From the NCBI GenBank assembly GCA_947561715.1, contig OX387198.1:5642001-5706000 (forward strand): a stretch of DNA of 64,000 bases, in the 5' to 3' direction. The stretch is from Ascidia mentula (lineage: Eukaryota; Chordata; Ascidiacea; Phlebobranchia; Ascidiidae). How positions within the stretch are numbered: the first letter of the stretch is position 1; every line of letters begins with the position of its first letter. The position numbers and the translations under genes were made by a program. The notes below the pieces were generated by a model that saw only the letters and a list, made by a program, of their open reading frames with translations, did no database searches and was not told the DNA's origin. Below are positions 35,054-46,719 of this stretch, one piece after another.

Positions 35054-37055
35054 TCAACGTATGTCGACATATGCCGAGGTGCGGCTGATGGGTTGCTCAT
35101 AATGCGAAGTGTTGTGTGTCACTGGTTGAACGTAATCGTAGCTGTTTTGGTCTTCAGCGCCAATAAAAGAATTGACATAACCGGTGTCGATGCTAGAAAC
35201 GCTCGGTGGCGTTTGTGGTGGACGCGCGGATGGAACACGGCGACCGGTAGGTGGCTCTTTGGACCGGTTTGAGGTATCGGATGGTTGGGGAAGAAGTTGT
35301 TTGCGGCCGGTAGAGGTCTTTTTTCTAAACAGTGAACAACTTGTTTTCAAAGATTCGAAGAGTCATTTTTTTTCCAACATAAGTAAAGAAAATACTAATG
35401 GTTTTAATAAAGGATTCGTGTTTGTTAGAGATAAAGTCTTACTTTTTTTCGTAGTAGAGCAAAAACGCCAGGATCACAGAAGTGGCTCCGAAAAGGGCAC
35501 TAACAATCACCGCTACACGGAATGCTGTCCAGCCAGCTTCAAGCAATGTCTGTTTATCTAAAAGTCAAATAATTTCACCATTTCTAGTGAAAATGCAACA
35601 CTACTTCCGAATTGAAACAAAGTTACAACAAAGTAACTCTGCAGTTATAATACTATCACAGCGAAAAAACTTTAAAACGTAGTTCTACCTGTAGGCGTTG
35701 GAGACGAAATGTTCAACGATGTAATATCTGTAACATAAATTACGTCAGTTGCACAGCTATCATATCAATACGTTAACACACAGAGCTTGCTGTCCAGTTT
35801 GTAGCAATTACGAAAACATGCGGAATATTGTATTGCAAACTCCCATTTCTAGTTAATAGGAATTGCTCTTCTGGCACTTAACTTTCGAAAGTGTTCATTA
35901 AAACCAACGTTGTGTTCACCATTAATTACTATGCGAGGCAGCAAAAATACCCCCTTCCTATAGGTTTATAAACATTGCGATATTGGAATACCAGTACCTA
36001 CAAAAGACATAAGTCTAAAAAGGCCAACAAAAATAGGTTATATATGCATACACTGTCAGTTTTGAGCCTGAAAACTATCGTTTCTGTGATTGTGGTATAA
36101 TTTTACATAAGGTGGAAATCGTCAGGGCCAATTGCAACAGACAGGGGACACTCACGCAACGGGCAGTCCACAAAAGTGAAGTTGATTGAAGCTCCCTTGT
36201 AGTTTGATCTTGCGTTCGAGTAAAACCCGATCACTGGTGGCCATTTATCAACCGAATACACGTTCATTCCGCATCCACAGCTAGGAAGCATGTAATCACA
36301 ACCCTGTTCCATCATTCCCTCCGGCGCGAATGCGTAGCAGTTTTTGGGCGCACTGTTTCCGCACAACCGTAAACCTGCGATAATCAACAGCAAAACTGTT
36401 AAAGTCGGATAATAATCAAACAGTGCATCGCTAGATTCGTTGCCCAAACAGGAAAATAGGCGCTTTTAAATTCTAATGCACTGTACTTTTCTGGCAAACA
36501 TTACACCAAACCAACAAAAATTAATTATAAACTAAACTAGACGAACACCTAATAACTTGGGGAAAAAAAAACTAAGCTAGACGAACACCTAATAACAGGT
36601 TTTTGTCTGGTTGCAATCCATGTTTCATTAAACCTATGCTGACCGTTGGGGAAAGTGATGTAGTCTGTGTTGCATGTCACTGATTGTGGTCCTGTATTCA
36701 GCATTTCCACTCTGAGTACAAGGATTTGATTGGGAGCTCCGTGCAACGTCCAATAACATCGTTGGTTCGGAGGATAATAGCTGTAGATGTAATTGGGAGT
36801 CCTGATGACTCCGCTCTTAGTCATGATGTTTATTTCGTCTGGTTCAAGGGCGCATCTCTGTGCGTTGTTTGAACCTAAAATCATTGGGAAATATCGGAAA
36901 TAGTTATCGTACAGTTACGACGTTACTTATTCCAAATAAACCCGTGTAAACTTTAAGTGTTGATTTCGTGTATGATACATACAAGACGTTGTTTAATGCT
37001 TCCCCTTACCTGCAATAACCAATATCAATCCCACCAAACATAACTTTTGGTTCAT
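35054..37055 (-). CDS. R15: receptor with WPP-class CUB-like domain, 306 aa
   Basis: Exons 37010-37055 (signal MNQKLCLVGLILVI), 36644-36874 (first half, GVIRTPNYIYSYYPPNQRC), 36156-36374 (second half, LCGNSAPKNCYAF, CGC, KWPPVIGFYSN, closing FVDC), 35689-35727 (13-codon stalk), 35443-35557 (membrane helix AVIVSALFGATSVILAFLLYY) and 35054-35324 (tail). The tail is rich in tyrosine motifs: TGYVNS, SYDYVQP, SHYEQP and SAYVDI. SAYVDI fits the ITIM pattern S-x-Y-x-x-I, and YVNS fits YxN. The first half is still a recognisable CUB, which ties the WPP class to the CUB family. Neighbours R14 and R16 have the same plan. Confidence 0.85.
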
Positions 37056-37611
37056 TTTTATTCTCATCAAAGCAAAGACACAAAGTGCAAAAAATGTGTC
37101 CGCCACTGTTCGTCTTCCACTCCTGCCTTCCACTTTCAAATATTTCGGTTAACATCTGCTTAACCATCATCAGGTGTTATGACGCATGTTTACTGGCCTA
37201 TTGCGCATGCGCAAACGAGCAAGGCGATTAATCTCGCTTTCGGCGCTGTCGAACCGACTTGGGTAATTCCGAGCCCTGCCTGGGTTAAACTCGTATAGTT
37301 TCCGCTCTTTCTAGCGATGAGCAATAGGAAATGATGTACTGTTGGGTCACAAGAATGCACGCGAGTCCTGCACATTTATTTACCTTTGCAATCTGCGCAC
37401 GAAGCAAACTGTAAACTCTAAATGCACTTATTTACAATTTTCTGACTGTCAGAGTAAATTTCTTGCCGAAACCGGATCGGACACTGGGCCTTCACGTACA
37501 ATATAATTTGCGCTACCAAAATGGCGAAATGCAATTAACGGCAAACAAACAAAGTTTCTTTGAAATAGCAGTAGAAGTAGAAAAAAGTGCACATCACGTC
37601 AACCACGCTGA
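37056..37611. other. Spacer R16-R15
   Basis: About 560 bases with no gene seen. It includes TATTGCGCATGCGCAA near 37200, an NRF1-like palindrome, as a possible R15 promoter site. Confidence 0.35.
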
Positions 37612-39477
37612 TTAAATCTTCCTGTCTGCATCGATGTTGTGGTAGTGATCCAAATTATGCAGTGAGGTCTCGTCGCGAAAATTTTGGTTGCGAAACGTCA
37701 CGGGAGAATCAAACGATGGCGAACGCGGTCTTCTGTTAATAAGAGTCTAAGTGTCCACGGCGCTTGCGTAAAGCTTAATCATGTCGTACCTGTAATACAT
37801 GACCACCGCGACGGTGGCAAGGAGAAGGATGAGGGAAAAAACTCCCATGACGACCGCAATTATTTTTATTCTCCGTAAATCTGTTTCCAACGAAGCTTCG
37901 AGCGAAGATCGACCTGAATTATACTGAGGTTGAAATACAATACACAACATAGACAAAATTGTTAGTCCGTTTTTTACTCTGTTGAACCCACAGAACAGCT
38001 AACATATAGCTGTCAAACCGAATAATAAAACATTATAAGAAGAGCAAACCTTGCGGGAGGCGTTTAGCGGCAGTAGTTTCATATTCAGTTGACCGCATGG
38101 TGGTGCTGGTGGTCAGTTTGGTTTGTTCTGTGTTAAAAACAGGGCACTAGCAATAAAAAAATGCGTGCTTGGTTTATCAACAATATTTTTGGACATTTAT
38201 AGTTCTTTAAATATTACAATATTCACTACTGCACCTTCTGTGATACTCGTGGTCACTTCGCTTCTCTCAATACTCGGACAATCGATAAAGGCGTAGCTGA
38301 AAAGTGCGTAGTAATAATGCGAATCGCTCTTAATCCGTGGCGGCCAGGTCGTGCTCTGCCGCGTGGGATTCGGACATGCGTCGGTGACGTAGCGACCCGC
38401 TTGGCACGTGACCGCTTCCGGCGAAGTCGGCGGCGTGACGTAGAGGCCACACCAGGCGTCGGTCGTGTGTTTGTATTCGCGTGACGTGTTGTCGTGCGGG
38501 AGAATCGAGCCTGGGAAATAGGCGAACATTTGTATTGTCGTGCACAAAGCCCACAGGTTGGGTTTGCATTGCGGTATGCTAAATTTACATTATTTGGATG
38601 TTTTATGTGGCACACCTGATATATAATGAATTTTATATACTTTATTCGATATTGTATCTGTTCAGTTGGCATGATTGCAAGTTTTGCAAAACTACACACA
38701 AAATTCTGAGAATAAAAAGACTAATGATGGCATAAGTTCTTGTCGAAACGTTTTTCGTGTCAAACATGGCAATGTTGACAACATTATCATGGGTCAGTCT
38801 TTTTTTTCTTTTTAAGTTTTAAAATATCTACCAAATAAACACATCGAAAAAATTTTGGAAACTAACCGTCTGGTAGGACGACGCTGTCTCTCCAATAATC
38901 ATCAGTATATCTCACTATGTGGGGAACCGTAACCAGGAACATCACATCCGTGCGGTTGCTAGGCGGAGTAAACGTCCAATCACAAACCTCGCCAGTGCTA
39001 TTCCATATTTCGTAGTAGAAATGACCGTGACGTTGAGTAAAGGTGGTTTGGCCACACGAAGCGTCGCAAAGTGTATAACAGAGCGCCCCTAATTTTAAAT
39101 GCAAGTATCTGTTACGTGCAAGCAATGACGTGCATGACATGTTAAGTTAAACAGTTAATGTTTCCATCTATTTAAGTAATGACACTGCTATATTTATTTA
39201 TTTAAGATTCTATAAAATAAATATTACTAGTCTTTCTAATAGACATGTTAAATTCAGCAATTATTAAATCCGGTGTATAATTAGGACGTCACGATGAAAA
39301 AAAATAGGAAAGTCTTCCGAAGACTAACATTTGACAAAAAATTTTTAGCAATCATTAAGAGGAAGACAATTTTATACAACTTTCTAACGTTCCCAACTGT
39401 CAAAAAATACAACAAAATAAATACCAAGTGTACTTACCTACAAGGACGAGTGCAATAACAAATGCTTGAATCCCCAT
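37612..39477 (-). CDS. R16: WPP-class receptor with a tyrosine-poor tail, 286 aa
   Basis: Exons 39438-39477 (signal MGIQAFVIALVLV), 38867-39088 (first half with three early Cys), 38235-38510 (second half with AWCGLYV, TWPPRIK and FSYAFIDC), 38050-38127 (stalk), 37790-37913 (membrane helix IIAVVMGVFSLILLLATVAVVMYY) and 37612-37732 (tail of 40 residues). The acceptor at 38511 is picked because the exon then begins with the same kind of sequence as R17. The tail has a single tyrosine, DHYHNI, unlike its neighbours. If the last intron is not removed, the protein would end after a short RYDMIKLYASAVDT tail. This may be a decoy or a weak signaller. Confidence 0.78.
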
Positions 39478-40489
39478 AACCGTCCCGTTAGAATCCAGCA
39501 GTTGTGCTCATACTTATATCAGTACCAAGCGACCGCATGTCGCGTTTCAAAACACCAAAACAATACACGACACAAACTGACCTCCAAGAAGGGGAAAAAA
39601 CATTCGGCACGATTTGGCACAGAAGCAAACATTACTGTCTCTCGCGGCTCCTTCTTTCCCACACTATTCTCTTTCCTCATCAATCACAACGGCACGGGCG
39701 TTTCTTACACTGGATATTGGTTGCTCCCCTTGCGTCCGACTCGGGCGAGTTGTTTTGAGCCCGTGGTCGATAATTGCGATTTGCACGGTGCATATGCGGC
39801 GCGGTTGGAGCACCTCCCGTGCTTTGTCAGACCGATGTATATTTCGTCTCGCCTTGTACGTCGGTGACCGCACGACGGTTATTGGATAAATGAGATTGTT
39901 GGATCGATACCTGACGTGTTTAATTGCCTCCTTAAGACTCCCTTATAATTATCTATACGCATGACAATATTAAAATATGAGACTGTTAGTTATTGATATT
40001 TCACACTTAATGAAAAGCAATTCCGTTTGTTCGCATTGCGTATTTCTGTGTGTTAGATTTAGGTAAACATAACTGGGAAAAAAAGTTTGCAGTGGACCAA
40101 AACAAACGCACAGTTAGTAGGTTTTGTTGCATTGTTTTCACACATTCCGGTATTTTACTAAGCGCTTTTACGACTACAATAACGTCGCGATAAATCCGTA
40201 CATCTCGCAATCACGTAACACTGTCGGCAAACACTCCACAATTTACTTGACGTGATGGATTGATTGCAACCAAGGGGACAAAAATCATAAAACATCACAC
40301 AGTTTGAACTTGTATGTGTATTTATTCCGTATCAAAACACGTACACTTACAGTGATAAAATCGGTTTCCTTTGTTTTGATACAGCGTCGTTTACGTCAAC
40401 ACCTTCGTTCATTATTTCACAAACATACAAATGGCAATAACCTATTGTCTGGAATAGGTTTGACGTCGCTTCCGTAAGGTTTCGAACCC
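39478..40489. other. Spacer R17-R16
   Basis: About 1 kb. Overlapping plus-strand open stretches at 39466-39889 have no start context or domain. No gene supported. Confidence 0.4.
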
Positions 40490-42165
40490 TCAACGTTCGA
40501 GTTGGTTGTAAACCAGGTTTGAGTTCTCACTTGCTGCGGAAAGACCCTGGTACTCGTTGTCGGAGTTAAGCGTCGAATTGGCGTACGGCGTTTGATAAGT
40601 TGGGTTGATTGGTGGCAGAGGTGTATTTGCTCTTGAGCGCCCACTGCTGGTAAGAGCACTTCGTTGGTGAATGCTGTTGTTACTTTGCGGTTTTTGTTCA
40701 GGGCGTGTTTCTTTCTTCCGCTTGTCTCGACTAAAAGTAAATTTTGATAGTTTAAAAAGCGTACAATCAAAGTATATTAGGTTTCGTGCAGATAAACCTA
40801 CGGTGTAAGTGTAACGCTCTAATTATCACACGCTTTACCACAGTGATCGTAGCTTACATTGCTTTCACGAGAAGGGCAGTTGATAACAGAACGCTTATTG
40901 TCAGCAAAACTCCGAGAATCGCGAACGTTCCGATCATGGGATCACATTGCGATTGGGAATCGGAACCTAAAAAAGCATAGAATTCGTGGCATAGCACGAC
41001 CACTGCACAGTAAATTACAGTTGTATATCAATCAAAAATGCTTAAGTCCAGTGGTTCCCAAACTTTTTTGTACTCACAAGTCCCTTGTACATTTTCTTTT
41101 ATTAAACCCCTCGGGTTGTGAACTACTGCTTATAGTAAGTCGCAAGACGTTCACCTGAGTTGCCTGCGCTGTTGGAGTCGCAAGGTAGATACGTGTATAT
41201 AAACTGCACGTAAAAGTTGTTCGAACCACGGCCTGTGACGACTGGTGGCCACTGGGTGGAGACGTTTGCCGGTTTGTTGCACGCACTTTTGAGAATCTGT
41301 CCTGGTGTGCAAGCCTTGGAATTTTGTGGTACATAGACTCCACACCATGCGTCGTCGGGATATTTGTATTCTATCGCTTTGTATACCAGCAGATTACCTG
41401 CAGTTGAGTTGTGTATCGGGTTAAACTTGCATCGGACCAATGTGTCATATCCGCTACAATGGCTATTCAATCGGAGTGGTAAATCGAGGGCATTGCCCTA
41501 AGGTTACAAATTTAGCCTCACTAACGGAATATTCACACTCTCTTTAGGTAAGTTAAAATAGTGCGCATAGTTTTCAGCACTTTACAAACGAATATGGCAC
41601 TTAAGTTTCAGATAAAGTTGTCCAGAACTTGTTCATGTTAAAATCAGGAACGAACCGTCGGGCAAATATATGTATTTTCCTGACTGGTAATTTGTTACAT
41701 ATATTATCGTCAACACCAGCAAGACGTCCTTTTCCTTGTTTGGAGATGTAACTGTCCATTTGAAACCTTGGTTTTTTTGTACTGCGAAGTAGGCTGTCCC
41801 AATCGTTTTGTTTGTGTTGAGCAGAATAGTTGTGGCGTGTGTCACCACTGCCAAGCAAAGACAAGCTGCCAAGTGCAAAACAAGCTCGTTAAAACGTACC
41901 AAAATGGCGGAGCATTTCAAAAATTTACAAAGTGCTTGAGGTGTGTAATCATCAACACAGGTTCAGTACGTATTTGTATTGGAAAAACCCAAGCTGGCCG
42001 ATCTATAACCAGTTACTTGTCAAAATGTCGTGCTATACGTGGCTTACATTCTCTTTGGGAACTACCCTTTTAAACGGTTACAATGTGTGACCATAAAAAA
42101 TTGAAGCAATGCGTCAATAAATCGTATCAATACTCACTGAGGAAGGATAGTCCACGTGCAAGCAT
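40490..42165 (-). CDS. R17: WPP-class receptor with a canonical ITIM, 276 aa
   Basis: Exons 42138-42165 (MLARGLSFL), 41656-41865 (signal end CLCLAVVTHA and a diverged first half without the usual Cys pair), 41155-41397 (second half, AWCGVYV, QWPPVV, closing YTYLPC), 40858-40966 (membrane helix MIGTFAILGVLLTISVLLSTALLV; no separate stalk exon) and 40490-40730 (tail). The tail starts RDKRKK and has NPTYQTP, PYANS, EYQGL and, near the end, LVYNQL, a canonical ITIM (L-x-Y-x-x-L). This suggests an inhibitory receptor. The second and third exons and the tail are well supported; the first exon rests on a short leader and good donor. Confidence 0.82.
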
Positions 42166-43222
42166 TGTAGTCTTATCTTCTCCGAAAAGTTTACGGCCGG
42201 GGATAACTTGAAACTTCTGTTTGAATATACAAACCAATGCAACAATGTCAATGCAACATTTTCGAAAAACCGTTATCACATTCTGTGCTAAAATCTAGTG
42301 CAAGATGCATGTTATTAACGCGCGCAAATGCATTGTGTACTGATACTGCATACACCTGCTGGCCTTTATCTCAACTAATGGACTGCCCTCTCGCGGTCCT
42401 TAATATCTTTATTGCAACAGTGTAAGCACACTGTATAGTCTCAATAGAGCGAATTAGATACACTCGCACCTGCGGTCGACACACAGATGACGGTAAATCA
42501 CACATACAGTGGTGATATCATAGGAGAGGGCTGCCCGACAACTGCTGACGTCACACGGAAACGCGTTGCATCAACGTTATTCAAGGAGGGCACAAACACA
42601 GTAACGCCAACTAACCTCTGTTGTGTCCTACGACAACCTCTTCGACTCTGTCACAAGCAACAGTGTGATTTGTTGTGTTTTTCTTTCGATGATTTTGAAT
42701 GTTTCGTATACGGAATGTTAAGTTTCAAACCTTACAGGGGGGATTTTAGTCTGCCTCACTTTAAGCTGTTGGCTACGCATGCAAATCTGTTTGCGTTTGC
42801 TATTAACCAAAACAAACAATACCAGTCTGTTTTTACCCATTATAAGGGCGTTGTGTTGACCATGTTTGTACAAAATGAAACGAGATCACAACAATTGTAA
42901 AGCACAAAAGTTAATAAACAGTCACAAACATCATTTTCAGCAAATGTTTTGTTTCAATTTGTTGCCACTTTAATGATCAAACGTTCATTATTTATTCGGA
43001 AATGTGTGACGTCACGAGTGAAAAATGCACCTAATTTCCTGTTTTGTTTGACATGTAGCCCTCTGTGGCTGTTCCGATATCAGTCTCGTACCGACTGAAT
43101 AGTGCAATAATTTTACGCTATGTAGATTTCAATGCGCACAGTAAAGCGTTTTCCACGTTTGCCACATTTGCCACAAGCGCAAATCGGCGTAACACAATCA
43201 AACTTTTATAAAAAACATTTTT
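42166..43222. other. Spacer R18-R17
   Basis: About 1.06 kb. The left part is the R17 promoter side; from about 42625 it belongs to duplication unit A. It includes a TGACGTCA site near 43007 that is repeated in unit B near 46528. A 137-codon plus-strand open stretch (42487-42900) has no support. Confidence 0.4.
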
Positions 43223-45002
43223 TTATCGATTTCCGTCATCCAGTACAATGTATTCCGGGATGTTTTGTGGAATCGGAGCAAGATATCCCTCGTTATCCAA
43301 CCTCACCTGTTCATTCCTTGACGTATCAGCGTGTCCTAAAAACGAATAGCAGTATGTTAATGAAGTGGAATATTTTGCCTTCGTCACAAGCCACCAAATG
43401 CTACCCACTGTTCTGTGACGGAATGAATTTCCTGCTGCAACGGCAAAGGAATTTTCTGCCCAATATCGTAGTGCTGGTGGTCGGTCGATCATAAACAGGA
43501 ATGTTCGGTTTCAGTGCAACTTTTGGACATAGGACTGCAGGACTTTTATCTGCATTGGCAACCGTTTTGCTCACGTGGTTTACGTTGTCTGTCGCCTCAG
43601 ATCGGCTTTGTAATGACTGGGAACTTGCTGAGGTTGGGAGGACGGGGATTGAACGATCTTGTGTTTCTGTCTTGCTGTTTGGCGCCTCCATCTTCGCGCT
43701 GGAAATGCATTTTCTGTAAATCGAGTAAAACTTAATAGGGCACAGAGAAATAACTGATTATGCAGCCTTGGATTCGCACAATTCTGTGTGTTCGGTTTTG
43801 CGTTAAAATTGCGTGGCAATAGGGTCGTTTTTCAATCCCCTACATACAGTGATGTACAAAAAGTGCAATAAATGACTGCAAAAATATAAACGTAAGGAAC
43901 ACAAACCTCAGTTTCTTCATGTACCGTTTCCGGCTGTAACACAACACCACGTTGCAGAGCATGGATAGTGAAAGAGCTCCAGCCAATGCAATAGCCGCGA
44001 AAAAACCTAATAATTTAGCCATTTTCATATTGCTGCTCTATAGTTTCAGTGCATACACTGCGACATACCTATTTTCCAAGACTCAATGGTTAAACCCGTT
44101 TTTACAGGCATTAATGTTGTTCCATGCGAGGTTGTCTCGTAGTGTCTCGTGGTTGCTTCTGAGGTCACATGCTGTGGTTTTTTGCAGGTTAAGTTGACAG
44201 GTTTGCAAGCGTAAAACGTGTGAATTACGTTTGACAAATTTTGAGTTCTGTTTACGAGAAAGTCAATTGTAGGAGGCCACCTAGCGGACTTGCTGACTAT
44301 TATTGACCCGTTGCAAGAGCGCGTTGCAATTGCTGTAAAATTGCACCAGCTTGCGAAGACCGCATAACTTTCAACAAACATGTAGCACGTCTTCTGTATC
44401 GGACTTGTTAGTTGGGTATCTGTTGTTAACAATGTGATGTTAACATCATTTACAAAGGAACATACGGTGAACTGCAATATATTGTGGTGTGTTTGGCATT
44501 TACTATGAACAAAAAACTACACCAACCAACCATTTATTTAAATACACTACCGTTATAATAGCCACAACCTAACATAAAGGCACCAAAAAACTTCTTTAAA
44601 AAACAGTATAGCCCCAACACTGCTTACCATCCGGCAATACGATTCCATTGTTAGCATCCGTAACGTCGATTTCCAATATCTTGTAAGTCGGGTCGGGTGG
44701 TGTAATAATGATGGTTTTGTTGCTTCTCAAGAACATGTTATTTTTGCAACCGACAGTCGTATGTGCAAGGGCAAATGTAACTGTAAGAATGTAAAAGCAA
44801 TAAATCGAATACCTAAATGCAGATGTACATAAATTTTAAATTGTTCCATTTCTTAAAGTTCATCGCAGGTAGTTTATTAACATGTATATATATTTACTGT
44901 ATCGTAACACAGTCGCACAGTTTAGTTTGCTTTTGAATAATTAGGGACTAATATGTACTTACCTATATATGCACAAACAAAAACTTGTAGTTGGTTTGTC
45001 AT
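43223..45002 (-). CDS. R18: WPP-class receptor, 351 aa, duplicate of R19
   Basis: Exons 44963-45002 (signal MTNQLQVFVCAYI), 44628-44780 (short first half ending GIVLPD), 44106-44419 (second half with CYMFVES, RWPPTIDF, FYACKP, plus a Thr-rich stalk), 43907-44037 (membrane helix LLGFFAAIALAGALSLSMLCNVVL), 43409-43713 (long juxtamembrane/tail exon, 102 codons) and 43223-43335 (last tail exon). The intron 44038-44105 is only 68 bases and phase 0, an exception in the array; the alternative donor at 44068 breaks the frame. The tail has PVYDRP, GYLAPI and PEYIVL. R19 supports every junction. The 113-base last exon has the same length as in R2, R5, R7 and R9. Confidence 0.83.
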
Positions 45003-45709
45003 TTTTCGTATGGTTCTCGTTCAGCGAGTGAAGTTCCTGTTAAAAACCTTTTTATGGCATTCCATGCATACGCAACCCTTTCATAACTGCTGCTAAACCT
45101 AATTTGGTTTCATCAGGCAGTTGAATTGAGCATTTTATTAAGCACCGATACTTACTTGTTTGGGCCCCATGCGTACTTTCCTCCTTGCTATTATAGGTAG
45201 TGATTGAGCTTTCTTGCTCGAACTCTGCCCAACTTCCGTATTAGACAAATCACGAATATGGTGTGATTTATATTTTCGACAGGAGGTCAGGTAGTGGGCA
45301 TCGGGGTTTTGTATCCTTTGTTCTCACCAAGACGGTGATTATGCCTGACTATAGAGGAAATGGACTTAATCGTTCACTACAAGAAGGGTCACGTCAATTT
45401 CCAGTCACTTTTTTGAGAACTCGTTTTATTTTTTATGCACAAAGTTAAAATAAAATTGCAAACGCTGTCCTGCTATAAAAAAAAGAAATGGATCGCGTTG
45501 TTAAGTTGACTTCTTCCAATAATTCGACACTTCGGTTGTCATTTAGCTGAACTTTATCAGGAACTGCTGGTTGGCAAACCGTTTGGGTCATATTTAACAA
45601 CGTTATCAACAAACTGTGATGCTTTCTAAACATGGACGTAACAATGTGGGCACAACGTATATACATATGTACACATTTTGCCTAACGTAGTTTAATTGTA
45701 TTTGGATTT

Positions 45710-45969
45710 TCATCCTTCTCTGACGTTCTTAACGTAAACTTCCGATCCGCTTTGATCTTGCGTTTCGTTAAAATCTAAATACTCTACTTGGTTTGTATGC
45801 ATAGGCATCTCATACACGTCGTTAGTTGAGGTGTTTTGATAAAGAGCATGCGCTCCTTCGTTTCCTGTCGTTGATGAGGAGGTTGTGGATACATGTTGGG
45901 TCATTGCAGTTAGAGTACGACTCAGAGAAGCTGCGGATGGAGGCGGGCTAAGTGAGGGTGCCTTAGGTT
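45710..45969 (-). other. Orphan copy of the R20 tail exon
   Basis: A 260-base open exon with an intact acceptor at its right end and the same stop as R20 (49965-50224), with only a few residue changes. It holds LYQNT, VYEMP, VEYLDF and EVYVK tyrosine motifs. No signal, CUB or membrane exon belongs to it: similarity to R20 runs on only to about 46154, where the next duplicated block starts. It was carried along as the end of a duplication unit. Its acceptor is phase 1, and the exon 46908-47212 of R19, which lies upstream in the same direction, ends in phase 1, so it could serve as an alternative last exon of R19. Use is not shown. Confidence 0.75.
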
Positions 45970-46719
45970 CTGCGAAAACATATAATTCAATACTGATACC
46001 ACAGTACCTAAGCCAGATCCAAGTTATTTTGCCAAGTTTCCCATTCCTCTGTGTATAGGTCAGAACGGCGGAAGTGGTGTTTTTTTGTTTCAAATGTTAG
46101 TAAAGTCACGAAGCGGACATACCCACAGAAGGTGTACTCAAAACACACTGACTCGCGTCCCATGACAACGTCTTCGACACTATCTCAAACAACAGTGTGA
46201 TTTGTTATGTTTTACTTTCGATGATTTTAAAGGTTTTGTGAGCGGAATTTAAAGTTTCAAGCCTAACAGGGCGATTTTAGTCTGCCTGACTTAAAGCTGT
46301 TGGCTATGTATGCAAATCTGTTTGCGTTTGTTACCAACCAAAATAAACAACACCAGTCTGTTTTCACCCCTTAACGGCCGTTGTGTTTTATTGTACAAAT
46401 TGAAACGAGTTCGCAACGAAGCACAAAAGTTAATAAACAGTCACAAACATCATTTTTTAGCAAATGCTTTGTTTCAATTCGTTGCCCATTAAATGATCAA
46501 ACGTTCATTATTTATACGGAAATGTGTGACGTCACGAGTGAAAAATGCACTTAATTTCCTGTTTTGTTTGCCATGTAGCCGTCTGTGGCTGTTCGAATAT
46601 CGATCTCGTACCGACAGATGAATGCAATTTATGCTATTTAGTTGTTTCATTGCGCACAGTAAAGCGTTTTCCACGTTTGCCACAAGCGCTATTCGGCGTT
46701 TTCTAAAAAAAAATTAATT

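Larger units (their letters stand above)
42625..46154. repeat. Tandem duplication unit A (R18 plus orphan tail)
   Basis: Direct tandem copy of 46155-50400. It holds the R18 3' flank, R18, its upstream region and a copy of the R20 last exon and intron. The right border falls at the position matching the splice donor of the R20 exon 50400-50650, so the unit boundary coincides with an exon edge. Confidence 0.75.

Noticed and set aside
38253-38699. 148-codon minus-strand frame rich in Arg across the R16 second CUB half
   Set aside because: The alternative frame has the conserved WPP, AWCG and closing Cys motifs of its neighbours, so this one is a shadow.
6433-46536. TGACGTCA sites in several spacers as a shared regulator site
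   Set aside because: Only a handful, two are copies of one duplication and one lies in R12 coding sequence; too few to claim without statistics.
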